Assembly (NCBI GenBank): GCA_964503275.1
Contig: CAZCZO010000009.1
Coordinates: 1 to 64,000, forward strand
Direction: 5' to 3'
DNA from: DASRAP01 sp964503275
GTDB taxonomy: Bacteria; Gemmatimonadota; Gemmatimonadetes; Gemmatimonadales; Gemmatimonadaceae
DNA length: 64,000 nt
Shown piece by piece: positions 20,846 to 29,111 of this stretch. Each line of letters opens with the position of its first letter. Within the stretch, counting starts at the first letter, position 1. The notes under the pieces were generated by a model. The model searched no databases. It was not told where the DNA came from and saw only the letters and a program-made list of their open reading frames with translations. Made by a program: the position numbers and the translations under genes.

Positions 20846-22222
20846 CTAGACGCGCAGCGCGTTCCAGCCCCCCAGCACGTCGATCGCGTCCACGCCCTGT
20901 GCGCGCAGCCAACTCGTCGCCATCGCGCTGCGCACCCCACTCTGGCAATGCACCTGCACCGGGCGGTCGCGCGGGATCTCGGCGAGCCGGTCGGCGAGGG
21001 CGGGCAACGGGATCAGGACCGCGTGCGGCAGGTGCCCCGCGTCCCACTCGGCGCGGCCTCGCACATCGAGCGTGTAGGCACCGGCATCGTGGGCGGCGCG
21101 CGCCTCCGCGGCGCTGCGCTGCGGCTGCGCCACTCCCGCACGCGCCGGCAACTGCGCGGGTGCGACCCAGCCGCGCACGTCGTCGAGGCCGATCAAGCGC
21201 AACGCGTCGCGCGCCGCCTCGGCCTCGCGCTCCGACAGGCACACGAACACGATCGGCGTGTCGTAGGCCACCAGCGATCCTGCATAGTTCGCCAAGCTCT
21301 TGCCCAGCGGCACGTTGACCGCGCCGCGATGGTGCCGGGTTGCGAACGCCGATGCGGGGCGCAGGTCCAGCAAGGTCGCGCCCGCGGCGAGCAGGGCCTC
21401 GGCGGTCGCATCGTCCAGCGCGGACAGCGGCGCCAGCGCGCCCACCGGCGCCGGCCCTTCGCGGTTGCGCCGCTTCATCTGCGCGAAGTACGCTGGCGGT
21501 TCCGGCTGCCCCTCGAGCACCATCGCCACGAAGCGGTCCTCCTCCCGCGTCGCCACGCCCCAGTTCACGCGCTTCTCGTATCCCACCGTGGACGAGGGCA
21601 CCGCACCGAGGGCCTTGCCGCAGGCCGAGCCCGCCCCGTGCCCGGGCCAGAGTTGGAGGTGGTCCGGCAGCGCCCGGAATCGCTCCAGCGAACGCCACAG
21701 CTGCCGGGCACCCGCTTCCATCGTACCCGCCTGCTTCGCGGCCTTCTCCAGCAGATCGGGGCGGCCCACATCGCCCACGAACACGAAGTCGCCGGTGAAG
21801 AGCATCACCGGCTCGGGCGAGCGCGGCGTGTCGGTGAGCAGGAAGCACAGGTGCTCCGGCGTGTGGCCCGGCGTGTGCAGCACCTCGACGCGCAGGTTGC
21901 CCACCATGAACGCGTCGCCGTCGTGCAGCAGGGTCGCGCCGGCGTCGGCCGCGAACGCATACTGCCAGTCGGGGCCCCCCTCGCCACTCAGCAGCAGTTG
22001 CGCCCCGTGCCGCGCGGCCAGCTCCCGCGCGCCGCTCAGGAAGTCGGCGTGGATGTGCGTCTCCGTGACGTGCGTGATGCGCAAGCCGTGCTCGGCCGCC
22101 ACCGCGGCGTAGGGCGCGAGGTCGCGGTTGGGATCGATCACCAGCGCATTGCCCGTCGCCTGGCACCCCACGAGGTAGCTGGCCTGCGCGAGCCGGGTGT
22201 CGTAGAAGTGGTGGAAGAACAT
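20846..22222 (-). CDS. Metallo-beta-lactamase/rhodanese fusion (persulfide dioxygenase-like)
   Basis: A 458-residue cytosolic enzyme made of three parts. The first is a metallo-beta-lactamase fold (about residues 1-240) with metal ligands in THIHADF, GHTPEH and TGDFVFVGDVGRPDL. The second is a rhodanese domain (about 265-350) ending in VFVCLSEREAEA. The third is another rhodanese domain (about 370-455) with a standard active-site loop CQSGVRS. Such fusions oxidise glutathione- or other persulfides and pass sulfane sulfur between domains, in sulfide detoxification. The first rhodanese loop departs from the canonical CxxGxR and may be inactive or of altered specificity. It follows the TauE-type exporter gene by 9 bases, forming a sulfur-handling operon. 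Confidence 0.85.
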   Translation of the reverse strand: MFFHHFYDTRLAQASYLVGCQATGNALVIDPNRDLAPYAAVAAEHGLRITHVTETHIHADFLSGARELAARHGAQLLLSGEGGPDWQYAFAADAGATLLHDGDAFMVGNLRVEVLHTPGHTPEHLCFLLTDTPRSPEPVMLFTGDFVFVGDVGRPDLLEKAAKQAGTMEAGARQLWRSLERFRALPDHLQLWPGHGAGSACGKALGAVPSSTVGYEKRVNWGVATREEDRFVAMVLEGQPEPPAYFAQMKRRNREGPAPVGALAPLSALDDATAEALLAAGATLLDLRPASAFATRHHRGAVNVPLGKSLANYAGSLVAYDTPIVFVCLSEREAEAARDALRLIGLDDVRGWVAPAQLPARAGVAQPQRSAAEARAAHDAGAYTLDVRGRAEWDAGHLPHAVLIPLPALADRLAEIPRDRPVQVHCQSGVRSAMATSWLRAQGVDAIDVLGGWNALRV

Positions 22223-22231
22223 CGCGAGCCC

Positions 22232-22972
22232 TCAGCGGAGTGATTGGATCAGGACGAATCCGCCGACCCCGATCAGCAGGATCGCGAACGCCCGTTTGAG
22301 CGTGTCGGAGCGGAGCGACGGCGCCAGCGCCTGGCCGGCGAACATCCCAAGTATCGTACACGTGACGAAGGGGAGCGCGATACCCCAGGGCACCGCGAGC
22401 CCGGGCCCGTAGCCGATCAGCGCCGCCACGGCATTGAGCGCGATGATCAGCAGCGACGACGCGGTCGCGCGCGCGATGGGGAACTGCAGCAGGGCCACCA
22501 GCGCGGGGACGAACAGGAAGCCGCCACCGACCCCGACGATGCCCGTCAGCGTGCCGACCGCGATGCCCACCACCGGCAACACCGCCGGCGAACGATCCGG
22601 GCGCGGCGTGGGCTCGCGCCCCACCGAACGCCACATCGCGATCGCGGCGGCGAGCACCACGACCGCGAAGAGGCCCAGTTGCACGACGTCGGGGAGCAGG
22701 CGGCCCGTGCGCGCGCCGACGAAGGCCCCGACCACCGTGAACGCTGCGAAGCGCAGCGTGGGCCCGATCGCCAGCCGACCCGCCCGCCAGTGCATCGTGG
22801 CACCGATGAGGCTTGCGGACCCCACGACCATCAGCGAGAGCGGGACCGCGACCTTCGGGGTGACGCCCATGACGTAGACGAGGATGGGCACCGTGAGCAC
22901 CGCACCGCCGCCGCCGAGGAGGCCCAGCGTGACGCCGACCAGCAGCGCCAGCGCGATCGCGATCAGCGTCAC
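22232..22972 (-). CDS. TauE/SafE-family sulfite/sulfonate exporter
   Basis: A 246-residue membrane protein with about eight helices and two internally repeated halves. Each half starts with the Gly-rich motif of the TauE/SafE family (LGLLGGGGAVLTVPILVYVMGV near residue 17; LTGIVGVGGGFLFVPALVALL near 141). These proteins export sulfite or organosulfonates, or act in thiosulfate and sulfide handling. The downstream MBL-rhodanese fusion makes sulfite, which fits export of the product. The start is GTG at 22972; no ATG lies nearby in frame. Confidence 0.85.
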   Translation of the reverse strand: MTLIAIALALLVGVTLGLLGGGGAVLTVPILVYVMGVTPKVAVPLSLMVVGSASLIGATMHWRAGRLAIGPTLRFAAFTVVGAFVGARTGRLLPDVVQLGLFAVVVLAAAIAMWRSVGREPTPRPDRSPAVLPVVGIAVGTLTGIVGVGGGFLFVPALVALLQFPIARATASSLLIIALNAVAALIGYGPGLAVPWGIALPFVTCTILGMFAGQALAPSLRSDTLKRAFAILLIGVGGFVLIQSLR

Positions 22973-23000
22973 TGCGCCGCGCTCCGCCGCCGCATGGGCG

Positions 23001-23948
23001 CTACTGGTACGAGATGAACAGTGGGACCGGGCGCACCCGCACCACCTCGCTCGGCGACATGATGGGCTTGTCGTTCTTGTAGAAGACCTTGAAGCCCACC
23101 CACTGCACCGGCTCCGACTCGATGTACGCCTTGTGGCTCGCCAGCTTCAGCCGCGGGGCACCGAAGCCATCCATGTGCATGACGATCTGCACGCGCGGGT
23201 CCAGCACGATGGACGTGTGGTTGGTCACCATCGGCCGCGTGAAGCGGTGCACGACGAGGATCTTCGGCGGCAACTGCTTCTCCTCGACGATGCGCGCCAG
23301 CCAGGTGCTCGCGTAGTTGATGTCGTCGGCGTCGAGCGTGCCGATCTTCTTGCCCGGCACCTGATCGGCCTTCATGGCGAACTCGGGGTCCAGAGCGAGG
23401 TGCACCTCGGGACGCTCGAGGAACTTGCGGTACACCTCGATCTCCTTCGCCACGGTGCTGCGGCCGATCTGGATATCGAGCACGAGGATCCACCCCTTGG
23501 CCTTCGCCCACGCGTACACCATCTCGAGCGTCGAGTCGGACATCCGCGCGCGGTACATGCCGTCGCGGCCCGGGTCGGCCTGCGCGACCGTCGCGATCAG
23601 CTCCAGCGCCGGCTGCACCGGTGTGCTGGGGTCCGCCTTCTCGTATTCGGCCGCCTGCGCCTCGAGCCGCTTGAACATCTCTTCGGGCGGGATCTGGCCG
23701 AGGATGCCCATCCGCGTCGAACGCGGCGTTCCGTAGTACGCGATGACGCGCTTGTGCGGCAGGATCGCGCCGGGCCGCGCCGCCGGGCCGGGGATGACGT
23801 CGGGCCAGAACGGCGAGCGTGGAGGGAGCACGGCCGAGTCGGCCTGCGTGGTGTCGGGGCGCGTCGTGCCGCTGTTCGACTGGGCAGCGACGGCGGTCGC
23901 CACCACACCGAGCCCGGCGACGGCGAGAGCGAGAGAGGTCGGACGCAT
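23001..23948 (-). CDS. Conserved secreted protein of unknown function
   Basis: A 315-residue protein with a signal peptide (about residues 1-22, ending AVAAQ). I do not recognise a characterised family. After a short Pro-rich linker the body has alternating strand-helix units (KRVIAYYGTP, ALELIATVAQADPGRDG, GWILVLDIQIGRST, EVHLALDPEFAM, KILVVHRFT, VQIVMHMDGFGAP). These suggest a TIM-barrel fold like glycoside-hydrolase relatives, and the Asp and His residues at strand ends could form an active site. No catalytic assignment is justified. Its own promoter is likely, since TTAGGT lies 6 bases before the ATG. Confidence 0.7.
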   Translation of the reverse strand: MRPTSLALAVAGLGVVATAVAAQSNSGTTRPDTTQADSAVLPPRSPFWPDVIPGPAARPGAILPHKRVIAYYGTPRSTRMGILGQIPPEEMFKRLEAQAAEYEKADPSTPVQPALELIATVAQADPGRDGMYRARMSDSTLEMVYAWAKAKGWILVLDIQIGRSTVAKEIEVYRKFLERPEVHLALDPEFAMKADQVPGKKIGTLDADDINYASTWLARIVEEKQLPPKILVVHRFTRPMVTNHTSIVLDPRVQIVMHMDGFGAPRLKLASHKAYIESEPVQWVGFKVFYKNDKPIMSPSEVVRVRPVPLFISYQ

Positions 23949-23954
23949 ACCGGA

Positions 23955-23960
23955 ACCTAA
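23955..23960 (-). promoter_or_regulatory. Candidate -10 box of a leaderless transcript
   Basis: On the minus strand TTAGGT lies 6 bases before the ATG at 23948 with no ribosome-binding site between, matching the pattern before several other genes in this window. Confidence 0.3.
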
Positions 23961-23983
23961 TGCGTCCGCGCCCCGGACTCATC

Positions 23984-25687
23984 TCACTGGTCCACGAACA
24001 CCGCGCCGCGCAGGGCGCCCTGCCGCGCGCGGGAGACCTCGAAGGGCTCGAGCCAGAAGGCGCGCGTCACGTCCCGGTAGCTCAGGCGCACATCCACGCT
24101 GCGCACGCCAGGCAGCGAGACCAGGGGCACGCCGACATCGACCCGCAGGGTGCGCGCGGTGCCGACGGGCGCCGCCAGCAAGAGCGAGGCGCCCGCGCTG
24201 GCGATGAACGGCGTGGTGACGCCGAAGGGCACGCTCCCGGCCCACAGCTTACCCGCGTCGCTGAACAGCGCCACGGCCACGTCCGCACGATCGCGGATCG
24301 ACGGCAGGCGGAGGCGTTCCTCCAGGCGGACCACCACGCGACGGGCTCCCCCCACCTGCGTGTCCAGATACCCGCGTAGGCCGCCGTGCAGGTCGCCGGC
24401 GGACAACTGGTAGGGGACCCGCGTGCGCCAGCCACCGGATCCCTCGATGCTCAACGAGTGCAGCCACCGCGAGGTCGCCCGCTGGTACCAAGCGGCCCGA
24501 CCGCTCCCGACGATCCCATCCCACTCCTCGGCGCCCCGCTCGCGCCGCCCCTCGACGTCGAGCTGCACGGCGGTCAACGACCGATCGGTGCCGCGCCCGG
24601 CGTACAGCGAGGTCCCCACGAGCAGGTCGCGCTCGACGCCTTCTTCTCCCAGCAGCGAGCGCGTGATCCGGGCCGAGAGCTGCACTCCGTTCGCGACGTC
24701 CTGTCGACCGGTGATCGCGTCGAAGCCGCGCACGGGCCGGAAGTCGAGGTACCGGAGGCCCAGCGCCACCCCGCCGCGCACCGTCGTGAACCCCGGATAC
24801 CGCCCTCGCAGCTCGCCACCGGTGTACGGCACGGCGCCGGAGTCGGTCGCGACGACCGCGTTCTCGGCGGCCTTCACGTCCTCACCCTCGAGCAGCAGGC
24901 CCCCGATCCCCGACCGTCGCGGCGTGCCGATCCGGTGCCCGAACGAGGCCATCCACTGCAGGCGCTCGGCATCGACCAACACCGTCTGCTGCCCGGCGCG
25001 GCGGAAGGGCACGAACGCGCGCACCTGACGGGCGCCTACATACCACGCGTCGCGTTGGAGGTCCGTGTAGAACGGTGCGCGCACCGACGCCTCCCAGAAC
25101 CCGCCCAAGGGGTCCCGACGCGCGGCGATCGAGGTCAGCCAGGGCCGCCCGAGCGTGAGCGCGTCGCGGAACTGGAAGCCGAGCCCGTCGCGATACGCGA
25201 AGCCCTGCCGCCACTCGGCCGAGAACGCGATGCCCGTGCCGTCGAAGTTCTGGGTGCCGAGTTGCACGCGCGACACGTCGAGCTCGCGGAACTGCAGGGC
25301 GCCGTCGATGGGGAACTCATCCTGCGTCTCGATGGCGAGTCCGATGGAGTCGCCCCCCAGCGGGATCACCCGGATGCGCGCGTCGGCGATGAACGGCTGC
25401 GCGCGCAGGATGCGCTCCGATTCGGCGCGGGCGAGCTCGGTGCAGACGCCGCCCTCTTTGACCTGGAGGAATCCACGCACCACCGCTGGGTCGGTGGGCA
25501 CCCAGATCCGGCGCAGGAACTCCGCCCGGATTCCCATCTCGTTCATGCGCTCGATCTCAGTCGGGCGCAGCGTGAGGATGGTGATGATGATGATGCGCTC
25601 GCCACGGCAGCCCAACGGCGAACGATGATCCTGCTGGGCCGGCGCCGCACGGGCAGCGAGGGCGAGTCCCACGATCAGGCCCCACAA
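23984..25687 (-). CDS. Omp85/BamA-like outer-membrane barrel with a single POTRA-like domain
   Basis: A protein of about 567 residues. A signal peptide (WGLIVGLALAARAAPAQQ) precedes one POTRA-like domain (about residues 30-130; FLQVKEGGVCTELARAESERIL then FIADARIRVIPL). The rest is a long strand-rich barrel with bacterial surface antigen/Omp85 features such as RVQLGTQNFDGTGIAFSAEW, a GLRGYLDTQVGGARRVVVRLEERL turn and a VALFSDAGKLWAGSVPF region. Omp85 proteins insert or export proteins through the outer membrane; a single POTRA suggests a specialised member rather than the essential BamA. The start is uncertain: TTG at 25687 fits the signal peptide, while the frame stays open further upstream. 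Confidence 0.68.
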   Translation of the reverse strand: MWGLIVGLALAARAAPAQQDHRSPLGCRGERIIIITILTLRPTEIERMNEMGIRAEFLRRIWVPTDPAVVRGFLQVKEGGVCTELARAESERILRAQPFIADARIRVIPLGGDSIGLAIETQDEFPIDGALQFRELDVSRVQLGTQNFDGTGIAFSAEWRQGFAYRDGLGFQFRDALTLGRPWLTSIAARRDPLGGFWEASVRAPFYTDLQRDAWYVGARQVRAFVPFRRAGQQTVLVDAERLQWMASFGHRIGTPRRSGIGGLLLEGEDVKAAENAVVATDSGAVPYTGGELRGRYPGFTTVRGGVALGLRYLDFRPVRGFDAITGRQDVANGVQLSARITRSLLGEEGVERDLLVGTSLYAGRGTDRSLTAVQLDVEGRRERGAEEWDGIVGSGRAAWYQRATSRWLHSLSIEGSGGWRTRVPYQLSAGDLHGGLRGYLDTQVGGARRVVVRLEERLRLPSIRDRADVAVALFSDAGKLWAGSVPFGVTTPFIASAGASLLLAAPVGTARTLRVDVGVPLVSLPGVRSVDVRLSYRDVTRAFWLEPFEVSRARQGALRGAVFVDQ

Positions 25688-25692
25688 CGCAC

Positions 25693-25720
25693 AACGGGCC
25701 GGCGAAGTCGCCGGCCCGTT
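25693..25720 (-). terminator. Perfect 13-bp hairpin between small membrane gene and Omp85-like gene
   Basis: Arms 25693-25705 and 25708-25720 are exact reverse complements around a 2-base centre. On the minus strand the hairpin follows the 52-residue gene and ends 5 bases before the TTG start of the Omp85-like gene. No clear U-tract follows, so it may be a terminator or may occlude the ribosome site of the downstream gene. Confidence 0.5.
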
Positions 25721-25743
25721 GGATCGCGCCGCAGGGCGCAGAC

Positions 25744-25902
25744 TCAGTGGCTGGCCTCGGCCGCGTGGTCGGCCTGGTCGGGCTGCAGATAGGTCGCCTT
25801 GTGGATCGAGTAGGCCGTCACGTTCGCGGCCACGGCGAGCAGCAGGATCACGAGGGCGAATCCCCAGCCCTTGTTCTTGAGGTCTTGAGCAGGTGCGGTC
25901 AC
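25744..25902 (-). CDS. Small single-pass membrane protein (52 residues)
   Basis: A short gene encoding 52 residues, with a polar amino terminus, one hydrophobic helix (about residues 13-31; WGFALVILLLAVAANVTAYSI) and an acidic, His-rich tail (DQADHAAEASH). The GTG at 25902 has a GGAG-type ribosome site about 8 bases upstream. Codon use and the third-position GC bias are those of real genes here. I do not recognise it. It is divergent from the esterase gene and is followed by a strong hairpin. Confidence 0.6.
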   Translation of the reverse strand: MTAPAQDLKNKGWGFALVILLLAVAANVTAYSIHKATYLQPDQADHAAEASH

Positions 25903-25975
25903 GAAAGGCTCCACAGAGGTCAGCCTGAATTGTAGTGTCGCTGGAATCCGCGCGCAATCGGGACCGGGCCGTGGG

Positions 25976-25981
25976 TATCTT
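25976..25981 (+). promoter_or_regulatory. Candidate -10 box of a leaderless transcript (esterase gene)
   Basis: TATCTT lies 7 bases before the ATG at 25989, with no ribosome-binding sequence between; this is the same hexamer as before the DUF481 gene. Confidence 0.4.
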
Positions 25982-25988
25982 CATAGCG

Positions 25989-26684
25989 ATGCAAGCTGAC
26001 AGCTCCCTGTACTCCGAGGATCGATTCGAGGTCCCGCGCCCGGTGCGGACCCTGCGCGTCGGCGAGGTCGGCCCGGCCACCTCCGCCTGCTGGGTCGCGC
26101 TGCACGGCTATGGCGAGACCGCCCGGCAGATGGCCGAGCGGGCACGCTGGCCGTTCGGGCCGGCACGGGTCTGGTGCTTTCCCGAGGCCCCCGCGCGGTT
26201 CTACGTCACCGAGGGGCAGGCCGGTCGCTCCCACGCGGACCTCCCCGTGGGGGCGAGCTGGATGACCCGCGAGCTGCGCGAGGCCGATATCGCGGCGAAT
26301 CACGCCTTCCTCGACACCGCCGTGGCGCGCCTGTCGCTGCCGTCCGGCACCGCGTTGCACGTCCTGGGCTTTTCGCAGGGCTCCGCCACGGCGGCGCGCT
26401 GGGCGGCGTCGCGTGCGGCGGCGGGCCAGCCGCCGGCGGGCCTCATCGTCTGGGGCGGGCTGCTGCCGCCCGACCTGCCCATCGGGCCCGGCACCCCCAT
26501 GGCGCAGGTCCCGCTGACCTTGGTCTGCGGCACCCGCGACCGCTGGATCGCCGAGGAGCGATTCGTCGCCGAAGTGGACCGCGTCCACGCGGCAGGGCAA
26601 GCCCTGCGCGTGCGTCGCTTCGAGGGGGGGCACCGCTTCGACGATCAGGTCCTGCAGGCGCTGGCCGCCGAGGAGGGCGCGTGA
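25989..26684 (+). CDS. Alpha/beta-hydrolase, phospholipase/carboxylesterase family
   Basis: A 231-residue cytosolic serine hydrolase of the YpfH/carboxylesterase type. The oxyanion-hole motif WVALHGYGET is near residue 33. The nucleophile elbow is GFSQGS (near 121), followed by the acid in CGTRDRWI (near 179) and the catalytic His in GGHRF (near 212), all in the expected order. The substrate is probably a small ester or acyl-thioester. An in-frame ATG lies 18 codons upstream, but the start at 25989 sits directly behind a TATCTT promoter box. It converges on the S4-domain gene with one base between the stops. Confidence 0.82.
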   Translation: MQADSSLYSEDRFEVPRPVRTLRVGEVGPATSACWVALHGYGETARQMAERARWPFGPARVWCFPEAPARFYVTEGQAGRSHADLPVGASWMTRELREADIAANHAFLDTAVARLSLPSGTALHVLGFSQGSATAARWAASRAAAGQPPAGLIVWGGLLPPDLPIGPGTPMAQVPLTLVCGTRDRWIAEERFVAEVDRVHAAGQALRVRRFEGGHRFDDQVLQALAAEEGA

Positions 26685-26685
26685 G

Positions 26686-27052
<367 letters not shown>

Positions 27053-27072
<20 letters not shown>

Positions 27073-27613
27073 ATGCCGGTACAATCTGCACTGGGGTCTG
27101 CGGATCGGCACCGGGCTGCTGCTCACGGCCTGCGGCGATCCCATGCCGCGGGCGGACGGTGGCCCCGCGAGCGCTCGCGCTGGCGAGACGGTGGCTGCTG
27201 CGTCGGCGCCGCCGACGCCCGCGCCCGATCGTCCGCGGACGGGCAAGTGGGACCTCGACGGCATCGCCGAACGCCTGCGCCGCGCGGGCATCAATCCGCG
27301 GCTCACGGACACGCTGCCCCCGCGCCCCGACTTCGTCGGCGCCGCATCCCTGGCGCAGTTCCACCTTGGGCGCGGCGCGGTGCTCGCGGTGTATCTCTAC
27401 GGCGATTCGACGGCGCGGCGCGCGGTGACCGAGGGGATCGACCCCAGCACCGCGGCGCCGCCGGGCGTGCCGTCGCCGTGGGGGCTCGACCCGCAGCCCA
27501 TCGTCTCCATCAACCTCTACGCCGTGCTCACCGGGGCGAGCTCGGCGATGCGCGAGCGGGTGCAGCTCGCCCTCGAAGCCGGACTTCCCCCAGCCGATAC
27601 CATCTCCCGATGA
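27053..27613 (+). CDS. Putative lipoprotein of unknown function
   Basis: A protein of about 186 residues with a lipoprotein-type signal ending LLLTAC (near residue 27), then a low-complexity Ala/Pro linker and a small folded domain (about 65-180; WDLDGIAERLRRAGINP, AQFHLGRGAVLAVYLYGD, VSINLYAVLTGASSAMRERV). I recognise no family. The start is uncertain: the ATG at 27053 overlaps the first codons of the divergent S4-domain gene, and no other ATG precedes the signal. Its stop overlaps the ATG of the next gene (ATGA), so the two are translated together. Confidence 0.6.
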
Positions 27614-28362
27614 CCCAGCGTTCGTGGCACGGCCTGCATGTGGCCGCTCGACTCGTGGTCGCGTCCGTGCTGACCGCGGCCGCGCTCGCCGCGCAGGCCC
27701 CGCCATCGTTCTCGGCGCTCCATGACCGTTTCGTGGCCGCGGTCGGTGGACGCGAGGGGCTCGCCGCGCACGCCTCGCTGCACATGCGTGGCACCCTGAC
27801 GCTCGAAGGCATGTCGGGGACCATCGACATCTGGCGCGACCGCAGCGGCCGCTTCCGTCAGCGTACCGTGCTCGACGGCGTCGGCGAGGTGCAGCAGGGT
27901 TACGATGGGCGCCGGGGCTGGACCATCCAGCCCTCAGGCCCCGCGCTGCTGGACGGCGACCTCGAGGCCGGGGTGCGCCGTCAGGCGGACTGGTACGGCG
28001 ACATCACGGCGCCCCCCGAGGCCGCGCGGGCGATCGTCAACGCCTCGGACTTCGAGGGCGAGGCGTCGTGGCGGGCGACCTATGTGTCCGCCGAGGGGCC
28101 CGAGGTCGCGATGCACTTCTCACAGCGCAGCGGGCTCAAGCTGGGCTACCGCACCACGACGCCGATGGGCGAGTCCACCTCGGTGCTGGGCGATTACCGA
28201 TCGTTCGGCGGGGTCCTGTTGCCGACGAAGCTCATCAACCGCATCCCGCAGGGTGAGGTGTTCATCACGATCACCACGGTGGAGTGGGACAGGGTGGACG
28301 CGGAGGTCTTCGCGCTGCCGCCGGCGATCCGCGCCTTGCTCGGGGGCGGGAACCCGCATTAA
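27610..28362 (+). CDS. Exported LolA-like beta-sheet protein of unknown function
   Basis: A 250-residue protein with a signal peptide (about residues 1-29, ending LAAQA). The body starts with FSALHDRFVAAVGGREGLAAHASL and then has long antiparallel strands (TIDIWRDRSGRFRQRTVL, YDGRRGWTIQP, LKLGYRTTTPMGESTSVLGDYRSFGGVLLPTKL). This resembles the half-barrel of LolA/LolB-like lipoprotein carriers, and a whole group of such proteins with unknown function exists. The fold is inferred from pattern only. It is translationally coupled to the upstream putative lipoprotein gene. Confidence 0.6.
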   Translation: MTQRSWHGLHVAARLVVASVLTAAALAAQAPPSFSALHDRFVAAVGGREGLAAHASLHMRGTLTLEGMSGTIDIWRDRSGRFRQRTVLDGVGEVQQGYDGRRGWTIQPSGPALLDGDLEAGVRRQADWYGDITAPPEAARAIVNASDFEGEASWRATYVSAEGPEVAMHFSQRSGLKLGYRTTTPMGESTSVLGDYRSFGGVLLPTKLINRIPQGEVFITITTVEWDRVDAEVFALPPAIRALLGGGNPH

Positions 28363-28446
28363 CGGCCCCCGGGGGCTCACGTCCGACAGGGCGTTCGGCA
28401 GCGCGATCGTCGCGCCGGACTTCACCTATAGAACGAGGGTCTTTCC

Positions 28447-28992
28447 ATGCGACACACTCTGCGATTCCTCCCAGCCGCGCTCGCGTTCGCCGCGACGGCT
28501 GTCGTCAGCGAGGCCCAAGGGCGGGGCCGTGGCCCCACACCGCCGCCGCGTCGGGCCGATGCGGCCGCCCCGCAGCGTCTGAGCGCCGAGCAGCAGGAGC
28601 AACTGCGCGCCCTGTTGCGCACGCAGGCCGAGGAGCGCCGCGCCCTGGCCGAGCGGCAGCGCGAGGCGGTGGCGCGCATCGCGCCGGACTTCCGGCCACG
28701 CGCCGGGGCCGATCAGCGGCGCGGGCCAGGCGCACGCGACGACGATCGCCCGGGGATGCGGCGCGACCTGCGGCGCGGTCCGGACCTGCGTGATCGCCGA
28801 CCGGGCATGATGGAGCGCCGTGGGCCGGCGATGCGTCCGCCCGCCCACGCGCGCGGTCGCGGACCGGCGATGGTCCCGCCTGGGCACGCCCATGGCCGCG
28901 GGCCGGCGATGGTCCCGTCTGGGCACGCGCATGGTCGCGGACCGGCGATGGTCCCGCCTGGCCACGCGCGTCGCCGCGGACCGGGCCTATAG
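28447..28992 (+). CDS. Exported Arg/Pro-rich protein with Spy-like helix and tandem repeats
   Basis: A 181-residue protein with a signal peptide (about residues 1-23, ending SEAQ) and a helical segment (about 44-80; LSAEQQEQLRALLRTQAEERRALAERQ) with an LSxEQ motif like Spy/CpxP periplasmic proteins. A long Arg/Pro/Gly-rich disordered tail follows. The tail ends in four 13-residue repeats of the RGPAMVPPGHAHG type. The His residues could bind metal, but this is only a suggestion. The next gene also encodes an exported, His-rich, LTxxQ-type protein, so the two may serve related periplasmic stress or metal roles. Confidence 0.6.
   Translation: MRHTLRFLPAALAFAATAVVSEAQGRGRGPTPPPRRADAAAPQRLSAEQQEQLRALLRTQAEERRALAERQREAVARIAPDFRPRAGADQRRGPGARDDDRPGMRRDLRRGPDLRDRRPGMMERRGPAMRPPAHARGRGPAMVPPGHAHGRGPAMVPSGHAHGRGPAMVPPGHARRRGPGL
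28819..28974 (+). repeat. Four tandem 39-bp coding repeats
   Basis: Four consecutive 39-bp units encode 13-residue repeats (RGPAMRPPAHARG, RGPAMVPPGHAHG, RGPAMVPSGHAHG, RGPAMVPPGHARR). Units 2-4 are nearly identical in DNA; unit 1 is more diverged. Copy number is likely to vary between strains by slippage or recombination. Confidence 0.85.
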
Positions 28993-29005
28993 CGCCTGGG
29001 CCGGG

Positions 29006-29076
29006 ACCCCGTGAGATTCCACGGGGTAGTCCTCTGCGCCCCGGTGCGCGGTGACCACTCGTCGCCGCGCACCGGG
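29006..29076 (+). terminator. Two consecutive hairpins in the gap after the repeat-bearing gene
   Basis: The first hairpin has arms 29006-29013 and 29020-29027 (ACCCCGTG with its complement). The second has arms 29040-29051 and 29065-29076 around a 13-base loop. Neither is followed by a T-run. They lie between two genes on the same strand and may end the first transcript or structure the leader of the second. Confidence 0.4.
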
Positions 29077-29111
29077 TGCATCGGTATCCCAATCCCATCG
29101 GAGTCCACGTC

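Noticed and set aside
28819..28974. The 39-bp tandem repeats considered as a CRISPR array
   Set aside because: The units are contiguous, in frame and coding, with no spacers between them.
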